From assembly GCA_963082875.1 (NCBI GenBank), contig OY720099.1, positions 3,658,001 through 3,722,000 of the forward strand: a stretch of 64,000 bases of DNA. Direction: 5' to 3'. This stretch comes from Corella eumyota. Taxonomy: Eukaryota; Chordata; Ascidiacea; Phlebobranchia; Corellidae. Numbering within the stretch: the first letter of the stretch is position 1; every line of letters starts with the position of its first letter. Below, one piece after another: positions 51,901 through 64,000 of the stretch. The notes below the pieces were generated by a model that was given only the letters and a program-made list of their open reading frames with translations, was not told where the DNA came from and did not search any database. The position numbers were made by a program, and so were the translations under genes.

Positions 51901-54900
51901 CTTCTAACTAACTGAACAATTACCATCAGTGTGGTGTAGTGGTAAGAACGCTACATCACCATGAGGTTGTGGGTTCGATCCCCACTGATCTCATGCTGTA
52001 GCGCCCTTGAGTAAGGCGCTATAAGCGGGATTAACTTCACCTTTTTATATGTTGATTAGCTGCGGTTTCACAATTAGATTTATAAGGACATGATTGACAA
52101 CAATACTCAGTTTGATAATGTAACTTAAATTCCTCAGCTAAAAGCACTTTTCCACATTCACAACATCGGTTTTTGATCTGCAGTTGTTCTGGTTTTAAAC
52201 TAAAACAACAAATTTAAGGTAAATATTTTAAATAATTTCCTGGATTTTTTAATTGTTGTTTGTATGTAAATAATTTTGACAATAATAAAAAGATATTAAA
52301 TAAAGTATAAACATCATTATTAAAAAACTTGAGGGTAAATTTGAGTTCTTATTTATTAGGGGGATGCCCTATTTTACTGTTTTTTAGGATAAATTTAAAG
52401 AATTAGTTTAAAAGAATATATGTTCGGTATTTTGCTAAAAAAAGCCTTTTTAGGGAGTAGATTTTTTAATTTTTTTGCTATGTAAAGATTTAAGAAATTG
52501 TTTTGCTAGCAATTAAATTATTACAAAAAGTAAATTTACTTACGAAACAATAAACTTCAATTCTTTTTGAACCAAACCATATTTCAGAGACAAAGCACCA
52601 TTATGTTCCTTTTTGCCCTCTAAAAAAATTTAAAAATAATAGACATTAAAAAATATCCCTTTATTTGATTTTTGTGTTTTACAACTAAGTGTCTGTATCA
52701 GTATAATGATAATTGAGTTAATCTTAAATTTTTTTATTGTTTTGATTTTATATTTTTCTTAAAACTTACTCAACAATGACACAAAATTTTCATGAACTTC
52801 TCCGTCATTGTGAATCTTTTTTGGTGAAGATGTTGCAGTTACTTTAATGTAAATCTAAAATTAATTATTTCAATTCTGTTTAACATTTACGTTTAATTTA
52901 TAAATACAAGTACCTTTATTTTATTATTCACACTAGCAGATAGCTCACCCTACAGTCAGCAATTTAATTGTTGTAATATTTGCCCGTTAAATATTTACCT
53001 AAGCACCACAAAAGGCAGTTTTATTTATTTTGTTGGCCTATGAATTGAATACACATATTTTTAACATAACTTACAGTGTATTTGTTTAAGTTAGCTGGTA
53101 TCTTTTTCAGAGAAACAACACAAGGTTTATGATGGTTGGAAATATGATAATTTTTTGCTGCAATTGTCAAAAATTGAAGACGACACAGATTACATCTTAC
53201 AGATTTTTTCTGCAAAAAAAAATGAAAAAATTTGTCAAAATTTCAGAAAACGTTATTTTATTTGTTATAAATCTTTAAAAAAAAATGAACTAATATTACT
53301 TTCATAATGACAAAATTACTTATATTTAAAAATCTTATTTGATTAATACCATGTGTTGTAAAACATGTGCTAAATGTGAATTGGCAGTGTGGTGAACAGC
53401 TAAACAGAACAAGCACAAAAGTGAATTTCCATGCTCGTGCACCTCTCTAAAAACAAAAAAAAACTTTTTAACAAAGTATAAATTTAAAGGGAGGCATAAA
53501 TAATTAAAAATGTAACACAAAATTTAAAATCACATTTTTTTAAAACAAAAAAAAACATTTTCAAAATTTTTTTTTTAATTTTTTGAAAAAAATATTTACC
53601 TGAAATGTTTTGTAAATTCCTGATAGAAAGAAGTTCTGTATGAACACTGTTTACAAAAGTACGGCATCTCATTTTGAATGTGATTATTTTTCATGTGTTT
53701 TAGCAACTGTTCGTCAGTTGAAAAATTTAAATCGCATATTCGACAGCAAGCTAAAAATTTTAAAAATTCAAAAATTTAATATAAAAATAATTAATTTAAC
53801 AAAATCTTTAGATTTTAACAATTTTTTTATATCATAGCAATAGTTTTTTATTTTTATTGATAAAAAGTGTGGAGTTGTGACGTGTTTGAGCAAATAGTGT
53901 GGCATTGGTGAGGCTCGAACCCAAAACCTTTCAGCTTGCAATTCAACGCCATTATCGTTAAACCATACTACTGATAAACAAACATTATAAATTGTTTTAC
54001 TTACTGGGAGCTGGTATTAGAGTGTGTACTGTCTCCAAATGACATTGCAAATGAAATGGAGAATCATAATGTCTATAGCAGTGATAACAAATATTAAAAT
54101 CATTGATGTTGTCATTTTCTCTCCATTCATTTTCAACTTTATGGCGAACATGACTCATAAACCTTAAACAAAAAAGAATATTTTATTAAAGTTTTGTCCT
54201 ATTTGCATATGTTCAAAAAAAAAAATAATAAAATTTTAAATGTAAAAAAAAAATTTTGTATTTAAAAAGTCAAATGTGATTCAATGTTATTTTTGTAATA
54301 AAGCATGTTCACGATATAAATAAAAATATTTTTGATTTTTCATCAGGTTTTTACTTAATTTAAAAAAATAGTAATTTTTTGCTAATATTTAAGGTTGTTT
54401 GATTTGTACACATACCTTAGATTATTTCTTAAAACTTTTGCACAACTATAACATGTATAGCGCTTATTAATTTTCCGATCTTTAGACCTTAAATAAAAAA
54501 CAATAACAAATCTAGTAAATAAAAAAAAGAATAAAAATAAATATTTAAAAAAGTGTTGCATAATTTTTTGGTATCTATATATTCCTAATGTGAGAAGGCA
54601 GACCTCAGTCTAAAATTTTGTAACATTTTTTATCTCAATCATGTCTTTAGTTGACTTTAACATTTTGGAATATTGTTGTTTATAATTGCCCCATAGTTAA
54701 CCTGCCAACTGTTTTTTGTTTGTAGCATCTTATACAAGCCCCCATTTGGTATAAAGCAGTTAGATTAAACAAAAAACCTCATAAAGACAAATGTTTAAAC
54801 CATAATACTACAGTCAGTTATATGTCAAGCAGGCATATAGGCAGACACAAGTATTTACCGTTTTTTATTTGGCCTATAGTAGTTGTAGAAGTACTCATCC

Positions 54901-55412
54901 ACAGTAAGGTTAAGTTTCTTGAGAATTTTTTCACCTTCTCTGGGCTCATTATAAATAATACAGTACGGGTCTCCTTTGCTGGGAGTACATTGATCTAAAA
55001 TATTTCAAAAGTTCAAAAGATTTGGCAGACCAAAAAAAGTAAATTTAGATGATTAAATCTTAGATTCTACCAAAATTAAAACAACAAATTAAATGATAAA
55101 CGATTGTTTAAAGAATAAAATCAAATTTGTCTTATTATATGCATCAAATTAGCATCATTTTTTATTGTTTTAAATAATTTTTGCAGTTGAAAATTAAACA
55201 AAACAGTTGAAGTTAGTGAACCACTTAATTTACATTTGCAACATAATTAAACTTTAAAATTAAACACTTTATAAAATACCAGGTATTTAAAATACACAAC
55301 CTTAACAAAACTACTAACCCTTTATGTGTTTATCAAATTCCGAAAAATTAGAAAAGTTTATATTGCAGTTTGGGCAAATGTAAACTTCTTTGTCGTGGAA
55401 TGAGTTTTCCAT
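48962..55412 (-). CDS. ZNF280/POGZ-type C2H2 zinc-finger protein with FN3 domain and SIM-like motifs, 17 exons
   Basis: Exons: 55319-55412, 54859-54994, 54416-54487, 54005-54162, 53600-53750, 53350-53446, 53075-53209, 52770-52854, 52544-52619, 52041-52199, 51759-51818, 51597-51674, 51370-51467, 50643-51185, 50242-50358, 49836-49985, 48962-49686. They total 2091 bases, 696 aa, all in phase. Several zinc fingers: CPNCNINF..FDKHIK, CYHCYRHY..CHLETVH, CRICDLNF..HMKNNH, CKQCSYRTSF..FREVH, CLFCLAVHH..LQHM and CNLCRLQFLT..HH. CRLQFLT with a later KVTATS stretch is very like ZNF280 and POGZ. The next part (CCECGKVL..CCQSCPYKSNC) also resembles that family. After a basic Ser-rich exon comes a fibronectin III domain (PPTKIWFSEV..ITVNWLPP, then LIGLRSKTFYKIKLYTLN). 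The last exon has three acidic-flanked hydrophobic cores (VIVLDED, VIILDEN, CIVVDSS) like SUMO-interaction motifs. A nuclear, chromatin-associated role is inferred. Confidence 0.75.
51926..52037 (+). mobile_element. SINE family 1 head fragment abutting a splice donor
   Basis: GTGGTGTAGTGGTAAGAACG and GGGTTCGATCCCCACTGATC match the SINE head, and GAGTAAGGCGCTATAAGCGG its body, which stops within 5 bases of the exon end at 52041. The rest of the SINE is missing. Confidence 0.75.
53870..53985 (-). mobile_element. tRNA-like SINE head (third type)
   Basis: On the - strand TATGGTTTAACGATAATGGC resembles box A, and TTTTGGGTTCGAGCCTCACC box B. No clean acceptor stem forms, so it is not called as a tRNA gene. 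It lies in an intron of the ZNF280-like gene. Confidence 0.45.
54577..54800 (-). mobile_element. Degenerate SINE family 1 copy
   Basis: Read inverted, it keeps GGAATATTG..TATAATTGCCC and the TCCTAATGTGAGAAGGC end, which match the family 1 body, with many changes. It lies in an intron of the ZNF280-like gene. Confidence 0.45.
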
Positions 55413-58400
55413 TTTGCCAGAGTTGAGTAAATTGTTATTGCATATTCTCTAACAAAACTATAGCAGTTTAATGCATATTCTAAAGTTTATAATACATATG
55501 CAGAGTAAAAAAACGTATGCGCTAACAGCACGACTCTTCAGTCTGAAGATACAACATGGCAAACACTTTTTGTGTGAGAAAACCGTAAACTTATTCTAGA
55601 AATAACAAAAGAATATATAAGTTTGTATAAATTAAAAATATTTAAATATTTAAAGTTATTGCAAACAGTTTCTTTAATTACATTATTTAGTTAGTATATA
55701 TTATTTAAATAATAGTTCATAAAGAAATTAAAAAGTCACGAGATATTTTTAGTAAGAAAGTCTTTACTGTTACGGCGGGAAAAGTATGGCATTGTCTTAT
55801 GTATTGTGCAAAGTATATATATAAACAAGTATATATATAAACGTGTTTATATATATACTTTGGTATTGTGTAACAATTACTAAGCATATTCTAAATTAAA
55901 ATTTCCAATGTATTTTTATTATCTAAACAAATTTATTGTCGTGTTGAAAATAATTATAAAAAACGCTTATAGTTTAGTTTACGATACTTAAACAAACCCA
56001 TTTTATTTACGGTCCTCGTAAAGTTTCTCATTACTTTTACGGTTCCTTGAAATAACATTGATATGCTCTTATCCCGTTAATATATGCATACAATAACGCT
56101 AGCCTTTACTCTAGAATTATAAATTTAAGTAATCATAACATACTGATGAAATCAGTTCTTATAGTATTGATAAATCTAAAGCGCATTAAACAGCAAACAA
56201 ACAGACCGTATTGAAGTTAAAACCCTAGTATAAACATACGCTTAAAATACACATGCCACGGATATGGTTGTGTTGTTAAAATATTGCTTTAGATGTGTGC
56301 TGTAATGTTATTTCAAAAAATACTTGGTCGAAATGACTTGCACCAGTTATCGTTTAAGAAATAAGTGCGGTTGTTACTATCCACAACTTTAAGAGACAGC
56401 CAGTCTGGATTTTTTCAGCAGTTTTATCCCCCTTTACTCTTATATATTTATAACTTAAGATACAATAAATCTTGTAACAACAAATCATTTTATCTTTAAA
56501 GTATTCGTGCAACAACAAAAGAAGCTTGAGGTGGGACAATAAAAACAGTTTGTTTTTTTAAAACGGTGTTTTAAGCCAGACAAAAAAACTTTCCGAAAAA
56601 ACTTCCGTTATGTTTTTTTTATTTTATCACTCCCGTTATTATTTTAGCAAAATCATTTTTTATAGGTTAATACACAATACATTAATGTGTTTAGCCCTAG
56701 TTTGCTTAAAAGATAGTGTATTTATAGGTAGATCTGCCTTTATATGTAGTATTATTAGTTTTTTAAATCAAATTTATTGAATGAGAAAAGTGTTTGACTA
56801 AAAAGCAAGGTAAAAAATTAAAAAATCTCTAAAAATGTTTGATAATATACCAGACAAAAGGTAGTACAGAACCGTTAGAACAGTCAAAACATATACAAAC
56901 TTTAAAGCCGTTTCTAATTTCAAACTTGATACCTTCTGTTTTGTTTTCGTCCCACTAACCTTGTCAAAATCAAAATTAACGTTAGGTTATATTAATAGGC
57001 TAATATTTAACATCATACTTTAAGTGACATTTAAATAGCATCAAAACCCGCAAGTAAATGTTTTGACAGGGGACGAATAAATCTCTAGAGACCAAGTAAA
57101 CAGCGTTTACAACACCTCAATACGATCACCCTTAAAGTTGAAAAAAACAAGAATAAATTTACGAGTTTTTAGTTGTTTGTTCAATCCATTTTGCTGAATT
57201 AGCAACACAAAAAATAAACAGCTTGACGCAGAGTGACAACAGAGGCTGACAAATATTATTGTACTACAAAGTAGACCTTCAAGCAACAATTTTTCACAAC
57301 AAATGTAGTCAAAGTTAAGCAATTGTGTTGCTTCTTAAATAGGTTGTAGTATATAAACTAAATTGCTTTGACAATCTTTTAAACGCGTTTCAAGTTAAGG
57401 GGAAGGTTAAAAAAAGAATCGATCGACTTGCAAACTGTGGCCAGACAAAATAAGTTTAGCAATTTAATTCTAGATGTGTATTAGCAGTGCATAGGATATA
57501 TTTAGCTAAATGGTAATTCTTTTAATTCAATTAAGAGAACCCATTTAACCTAGTTCAGGATATGAGATCTATAGCCTACCAAAGCAAAAGGCTATAAGCT
57601 AAAGGCCCTTACTTAGCGTGGTTATATATCTTTAAAGTGCTTTGCCCGACTCAGTTTTGCGCTATTTAACGACGCAACAAATTTATAATTTAAGAAGGTT
57701 TTTTATATTTCTAAATCCCTATTTAATTTTATTTCTTTGATGTTATATACATTTGTTCACTATTGCCAACGGAGGGAGTGTAACGTGATATGCATTTGTT
57801 CTTAAATTGAAACTTAACCCACCGGGCTTTAAATTCCATTGGAAATGTGAATTTTGTAACTTTATTTCGTGCTTCAATTACTTTCGAAAATACATAAAGG
57901 TCCGGATTTCCTAGATGGACAAAGTCTTTTAGAAAACTTAAGATTTTATAGGAAAGAAAATAACTACTAAATGGTGGTGTAACTTGATCTTAATTACTAG
58001 GAAAAAGGGAGTGAGTGAGATTGCTATTATTTAACTTATCAAGTCGCTATTTTACTTTATCGAAGTGTCGTCAAGCCTTTCTCAAGCTCCTTATTCTAGC
58101 TTTTGAGACAGTATAAGAACCTCTTCGTGTATTGTTAATTAATCACGAAAATAAAGCGTGTATTGCTCGTCTCTAGGAAACCATGAGTTCCCTCGTTCTA
58201 TAAAGCATGACGCTATCTTCGTTCGCTGTTGGAAGGCAAGAGAAATGAGGTTAGCTTGGCAGATGTTAGTTTATCGCGTGACTTAGTTGCTATTAAGCGA
58301 CAGCTTTCTTAATATAAATTGACACGTTTTTAATCGCCTTTTTCCAAGACATGTTTATTCCTTATTTGAGTGATCGAAGTTTTGCAATCAAGCTCACTAT

Positions 58401-60026
58401 AAAGAAAGAATTATTTAAATCTAGAAGTCATATCCTAGGATTATTTGCGGGAGGTTTGCTTAACCTTAAGACCACATATACTAAGTTTATGTGACATAGG
58501 CATGATACGAAGTTATACTTTAGTGTATTGGTCAAACATTGCTTTAAAAGACAGTAGTTGTGTATACAGTGTCATTGTTAAAATTTCATATAGGTAAACA
58601 TCTTGTTATTAAATTTTACTGGGTCAGGTTTAGGCGACAGATATTTTCGCAAACTTGTTTTGATTTGACGTCATTGTAATTAGATTCTGACAAAACAATC
58701 AAATTTTTTAGTTTGTGACGTATTATGCCCAAAAATAACCAAGCAATATTTTTTAGGACTTGTTGGTAAAATTTGTTGGGACAATTGCAGGAAGACTTGG
58801 ATTTGAAATTGTTACCATTACTCCGTCGTCAACCAGTTTTAAAGGCAAGTTGCTAGTTATTTTGTTATTTATTTAACGACATTTTAGATGGTTCTTTAAT
58901 AAAATTATATAATAAATGTAAGTTGTGGCCTGCTGATTTAGTTCTGTCATAAGTTTTGTAATTTAACCAAATTTATCTAAGGTAAAAATAAGATGTAAAA
59001 TTATTGTTCAACTATGAATTGTGTAAGTGATATCTGTTAAAAGTAGTATGTGGGCTTGAACAGCAACATTATAGTAGAAAACTAGTTCGTTCGACTGTTG
59101 CTGACGGAGTACTGCTGCAAAAAAACACACAACCTTTTTCTACATTAGTTTTACACAAAAAAACGAAACACGCCTAGTAAAATGTTTGTTGAGACCGTAT
59201 CGTTGTTTAACTATTCAATTTGCGCCTAGTTTTGTCTGATAGATGCACACCGCTTTGTGCTGTTGTCTGTTTCGTTAGGTTAAGTCGCTCCTACACTTAG
59301 ACTTATCTATATTATATCGATGTTATTTTCGGTCGTACTACTTGTATCTGCAGCTGGCCAATGTGTTTTTCTACCCCGAATATACTAAATCCTCTCGGAG
59401 AGCTATGAGCAATGTATCTTTCTGTCGAGAGGATTTCTTTACCAACTACACAATCGCGTAAACCCCGATTCAAATTGTGGCGGGGGCTTTGATTCAGAAG
59501 GAATGGTAGAGTGTTTGTGACAAAGTGGAGATGGTATGACAACTTGTTAGTGGGAAGATACCAAAAAGAAGGCAGCTCCAAACTTGTCAGGCAAACAAAT
59601 CGGCCCTACTATCTGTAATATTCTTATCTAAATGCAGTCGTGGATAAGCTAAAAAATTGTGAAAAAAGTGAAATGAAATTTGTTGCCTTTAATTTATACC
59701 TCTTTTGATACAATAAATGTGTTTTAATTTAACTTAAAACGAGTTACAATCAAATTAATCACATAGGGTCACTTTTTGCAACGAATTTATTTCACTTAAT
59801 CTCATTTTTTTGCATATCCCGCTGCAAATAGGCAAAATTATAAAGAAACGATTTAACCCTTAGTTTTTTTTATTGTTTTTAGATTGTGAACGGGATCGTT
59901 CTGTTCGTTAAATCGCAACATATAAATCAGGTAAAGACTTTAAATTAATTTCTGGACCTCAGTGTATTAAATATTTGTTTTCTATGTGTTTTTAACCGCT
60001 TTAGTTTGTTTTAGTTTTAATATTCA
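55413..60026. promoter_or_regulatory. 4.6 kb divergent intergenic region
   Basis: It separates the ZNF280-like gene (-) from the SLC6 gene (+) and must hold both promoters. G+C is slightly higher at 58.0-58.3 kb and 59.0-59.6 kb, where untranslated first exons of the SLC6 gene might lie. I cannot identify one. A short palindromic TATA-rich stretch at about 55818-55860 and an older SINE-like patch near 57620-57680 are the only structures seen. Confidence 0.4.
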
Positions 60027-63000
60027 ATGGGTGAAAACGTAGGAGCTCCAACCCTGATCAAAACTAACATCTCGCCCAAAAGCGAAGCCAGGTAGCTTTA
60101 AATACTTTCTAAAAAAAACTTATCAATACATTCCTTAATCAATTTCACATAAGGTTAAATGTTTTTAAATATATGCCAGTTAAAGATATTTTAACGTTGG
60201 TTTTAAGATGTATAAAAATTTAGTTCCCAAAGACGTTATTCAACATATTTTTATGTTAAGTTATGGTAGAACACTTTACTTTATTATGCGCTATTAATTC
60301 GGCCTATTTACTACCTGATGTATTTTATTTTAGCCCTCAAGCAGGTCGCGATAAGTGGAAGAAAAAGATCGACTTTGCGTTTTCGATAGCTGGTGGATTT
60401 GTAGGTCTTGGAAATGTTTGGCGATTCCCTTATCTGTGCTATAAGAATGGTGGAGGTAAATTAAAATATAAATCAAAGTTTAGATTAACTAAAAATCAAT
60501 ATTCTGTCAATTTTGGCCCTTACTGATTTGTTTTTTTTAAAAGTAATTTCAAGAGAAACAGGTCGATTTTAATTTGTTCGATTATAAATGCCGTGGCATA
60601 TTTTCGATTCGTTTAATCTAATTTGATTTCAAATTCGACTTTCTTTTAATAATAGAGTGATGGAAATTTTTTGAAACGATTCCTTAGTAGGTTTTTAGGC
60701 CGGTATTGATTTTCGTATCAAATTACTCCTCGACTTGTCACTCTATTGTGCTAAGCCTTAGTTTAATCGAATTCTGATTGCAAATTGATCAAACCATTTT
60801 ATGGCCTGTCATTTGACTGAATTAATGAACTTTTTGTACTTATTGATTATCATGACCTTGTTATTTTTATAATTTAATTTAAAGTTTCGTTTTATGGTTT
60901 GTTTAACGCTATCTATCGATTACTTTAAGCCACGGAAAATAATTGACATTTTTAAATGAATTTTCTGCAATTTAGATGAAATAAAAATTGTTGATTAAAG
61001 TTTAATTTTCTTTTTAGGGGCTTTTCTTATTCCCTACGTGTTGTTTGTGGCCATAGGATCTTTACCAGTATTTTTCCTGGAAGTAACTCTTGGTCAATAC
61101 ACCAACTCGGGAAGTTCGCTTGCTTTCAGGCTTGTGCCAGTCATGAAAGGTTGGTAAAACGATATATTGACACGAAATCATCTTTAAAAACAAAAACAGC
61201 CCTTAAATTACCTTGAAGTCCTGCCATGGTTAAATAAACAATTTTAAAATATTTTGTTAACTTATCTAGGTGTTGGCATTGCTGTCAACATGATCAACTA
61301 CTACCTGAACGTCTACTACGCTGTGATCCTAGCTTGGGCAATGCGCTACTTCTTTGCCTCGATGGCAAGCGAGTTGCCCTGGTCTACGTGCAATAATTCT
61401 TGGAACACAGATGCTTGCTGGGTGTTTGGTAAAAGTGCTGTGTCGAATATCACAGTCGGAGCGAACGTAAGCGTGCAAGTGATCAGCAACGTTAGCTTGT
61501 CTAATAAGACGTCATCTGTTCGCGAATATTGGGAGTAAGTGTGATTACTGAATTGTGCGCATTTAGTAAAACAAAATTTTAACATTGCATATTCTTTTCT
61601 AACTTTTGTAATTTTATGTTTACAACAAGAATGGCTATAATTAAAACCAGAACAACAACTGAATTCTTTACGGTATTCTTATTTTTTTAAATTGTAGGAG
61701 AGGTGTTCTGGGTAAATCGGAAGGTATTCATGATATTGGAACAATTAGATGGGAACTTCTTCTCTGCCTTCTTCTAACTTGGATCATTCTTTACTTTTGT
61801 ATTTGGAGAGGAATTGGGTGGACAAGCAAGGTTTAAAACATTTATATTTTTTTTTATTTAAATCTACCAAAATTAACACGTTAAATTTTTTTTAAAACTT
61901 TGCTTAAAAAACAGGTTGTCTATTTTACTGCCACTTTTCCTGTTCTCATGCTGTTTGTCCTCCTGTTTCGTGGTCTAACACTGGATGGCGCTATGGATGG
62001 AGTTGTGTTTTATTTAAAACCTGACCTTGAACGCTTAAGAGATGTTCAGGTAAAAACTCAACTAAAACAATTATATTTTCTTATCACAATTACAAAATAA
62101 TTTTCCGAAGCTTAGTTTTATTATTTTGAATTATTTTTTTAAGGTCTGGTTAGATGCTGCAACCCAAGTATTTTTCTCTTACGCGTTGTGCAAGGGTATG
62201 CTTATTACAATGGGAAGTTACAATAATTACCACTACAACAGTTACAGGTAACTATTATCCCGTTTTTTATTAAAATACTATTTATTTACCTAGTCGTCAC
62301 TTAATTTACAAAGCAAACAGTTTTTGTACAGAAGTCTTTGTAAAAATATTTCGAAATTTTTAATTTAAATTAGGTCACCAAAAATGCTTTTGTGGATATA
62401 TAGGCCTAATTAAAAAAAAGGAAAGGGTAGAGCTATATTGTTTAGACCCAAGCGCTTTCGTTAGGCTAAGAATGTTACGTAACAATTGTTATTTCACTAC
62501 TATGGACTCTTATGTCTTTGTTATTTTGGGTAGTCATAGTTACCTTTAAAAATATAAACTTAATTACAAAGCCTGGCTTGTTTACGCAATCTTAACATTT
62601 GTGTTGTTTTAAACCAATCAAAATCTTTGACGTACTATTTAAGATATTGTTACATTTAATAAGATACCAAAACCATACTAGTGTTCATTTGTTTATCTAT
62701 TGTATATTGTATCGGACAACAAAAACATGTTTACTGACCTCAGCGTCTGTTTTTGGTGCCAGTGGTATCTGGTTCGCTTCCCAGCTTTGTCACACAATTA
62801 TTTTTGTGCGTCAGTCAGCGAACAGTAGGCTACAATACGAGATATTGCTCAATTTTTGACCTAAATTGCAAAACTTCTCGATTTTCCCTCATAAAACAAT
62901 ATGGCCGTATAACAAAGGCAACTAAAAACACAACCAGCGTATCATAATATATCCATCCATAGGTCGCCACAATTAACCGAAAAAGTGATTTCGTTAAATA

Positions 63001-64000
63001 GTGATTCGTTACACAATACATTAACCTCGTTAACTTTAATTTGTGAAATTAAATAGAATGTAACTAAAGTTATTGATAACCGTTAACGTTAACATTTAAA
63101 TTAAACAATCCTTTCGCATCAAATCGCAGTTTTGTTAAACTTTTGAATTAAAGAAAAATATTTTACAAAAAAGTTTTCTAACCCCACCTACCTTTTCCTC
63201 TTACCCAATCCAGCCTACCTCTTTCCTCTTACCCCACCCAGCTTACCCTTTCCTCTTCCACCCTTTCGCCCCCCTTAATTAACGGAAGCACAATTTAACG
63301 AAAGTTAACAGGTCCGATAATACTTTTTAAAGTTAACTCACAAGTTAAATTTTTACGCAAAAGTTAACTTCGTTAATCAACGATTAGCGGGTTAACGGTT
63401 TGGTGCCCACCTTTGTATATCATATTATAAAGATGAACTTTTTTTTTATTTATCCCTGATGTAAGAAGGCTGACTTTACAGATTAAAAATTAAATAGTTA
63501 ACTTTCCTTTCCCTCTACCCTAGTCTTAAGTTGCTTTTGTAATTTTGGAAAGTAATGCATTAAAGATATGGTCTGATCTTTTTCTTGGTTATTTACTAGT
63601 TTTTTTTAATTTCAGGGACTGCATTGCACTTTCGTTACTGAACAGCGGTGTTAGCCTTATATCGGGCTTTGCAATATTTGCCGTACTAGGATTCATGGCT
63701 AAAGAACAGGTAAGAAAACTATAAGGTCTTTTTTTTAAACCAGAAAGCATAAGACTTCATATACATTCTGGCATAACGTTGTCCTAAATTTAGATAAATG
63801 GGTTTCTGTATGTCTAAAACGATTATTTTTTTCTTTTTAAACTTCAATTTTCCTCCTGTTCAGGGTGTTAATATTTCTGATGTAGCGGAATCAGGTCCTG
63901 GTCTTGCTTTTATCGCTTACCCCAAAGCACTTACTTTGATGCCAATGCCTCAATTTTGGGGATGCTTATTCTTTTTCATGTTATTTTTACTCGGACTCGA
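60027..64000 (+). CDS. SLC6 sodium/chloride-dependent transporter, 5' part (runs off window)
   Basis: Exons: 60027-60091, 60334-60455, 61018-61149, 61270-61534, 61698-61830, 61915-62049, 62144-62247, 63616-63709, 63864 to the end. All junctions are in phase. The start is [14 protein letters not shown], and its phase fits the next exon. TM1 has [18 protein letters not shown], the family signature. Then come [30 protein letters not shown], an extracellular loop with C and several N-x-S/T sites, [52 protein letters not shown] and [14 protein letters not shown]. Wording around TM6-TM8 is closest to the taurine, creatine, betaine and GABA carriers (SLC6A6/8/12/13 group). It is a plasma membrane symporter; the substrate cannot be fixed from what is seen. 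The remaining helices lie outside the window. Confidence 0.9.
62955..63415. mobile_element. Possible hAT-type MITE with GTTAAC-rich ends
   Basis: The left end, AGGTCGCCACAATTAACCG, resembles the inverted right end, AGGTGGGCACCAAACCGTTA. Many TTAACG/CGTTAA words lie inside, mirrored about the centre. The centre (63180-63275) is a C/T-rich run. It lies in the long intron of the SLC6 gene. No transposase and no clear target duplication are seen. Confidence 0.4.
63180..63275. repeat. C/T-rich tandem repeat, about 27-base units
   Basis: CCTACC(T)TTTCCTCTTACCC-type units occur three times with changes (CCTACCTTTTCC, CCTACCTCTTTCC, GCTTACCCTTTCC). One strand is nearly pure pyrimidine. Confidence 0.55.
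63445..63560 (-). mobile_element. SINE family 1 tail remnant
   Basis: TATCCCTGATGTAAGAAGGCTGAC and CTACCCTAGTCTTAAGTTGC are, inverted, the 3' body and end of family 1. It lies in the SLC6 intron. Confidence 0.45.

Noticed and set aside
53884-53960. A tRNA gene on the - strand
   Set aside because: Box A- and box B-like sequences are present but no proper acceptor stem forms; a SINE head is more likely.
59312-59581. 89-codon - strand frame in the divergent intergenic region
   Set aside because: No similarity recognised and no splice partners; possibly just a GC-richer patch.

Overview
The window is about 64 kb of AT-rich, intron-rich animal DNA with small introns, secreted ShK/thrombospondin/protease domains, tRNA-derived SINEs and compact gene spacing. 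Together this suggests a tunicate, most like Ciona; that is inference, since no species marker was searched. All coding models were built by hand from reading frames and splice signals. The three multi-exon models that can be read from start to stop close exactly in frame.

Region 1 (1-39.6 kb) is a tandem array of at least eight related genes, all on the + strand and without visible introns. Each encodes about 830-930 residues: an N-terminal helical part, a nucleotidyltransferase-like core (GS, then D-x-E in PYSDFEH) and TPR-like helical repeats. Five copies are fully open (3074, 6230, 15751, 26941, 32996). One is cut by the window edge (1-1992), one carries a single early stop codon (11690) and one is a deletion hybrid without the catalytic motif (29887). 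Much of this region is a segmental duplication: block A is about 5.9-21.66 kb and block B about 29.5-39.2 kb. Mobile elements present in only one block help order the events.

On the - strand, inside the array, lies a secreted multidomain protease gene (39561 down to 23056). It runs signal peptide, ShK, Thr/Pro repeats, ShK, Thr/Pro, TSP1, ShK, three TSP1, then a 9.9 kb intron, then TSP1 and a complete trypsin-like domain with D189. Three of the array genes sit inside that intron on the opposite strand. Block A carries a partial second copy of its 5' half (18962-21663) without the signal-peptide exon and without the protease.

Region 2 (40.9-55.4 kb) holds two conserved nuclear-protein genes on the - strand, head to tail. 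One is an SLF2 (FAM178A)-like SMC5/6-loading factor of 1088 aa. The other is a ZNF280/POGZ-type zinc-finger protein of 696 aa that also carries a fibronectin III domain and SUMO-interaction-like motifs. Region 3 (60-64 kb) is the 5' part of an SLC6 transporter gene of the taurine/creatine/GABA subgroup on the + strand, cut by the window end.

The non-coding parts hold two tRNA-like SINE families, a 1.86 kb nested inverted-repeat element flanked by TTAA, a CpG-rich MITE-like element and a possible hAT-type MITE. The strongest candidate for a little-described system is the intronless nucleotidyltransferase-TPR array, which shows recent duplication, sequence exchange and copy loss.
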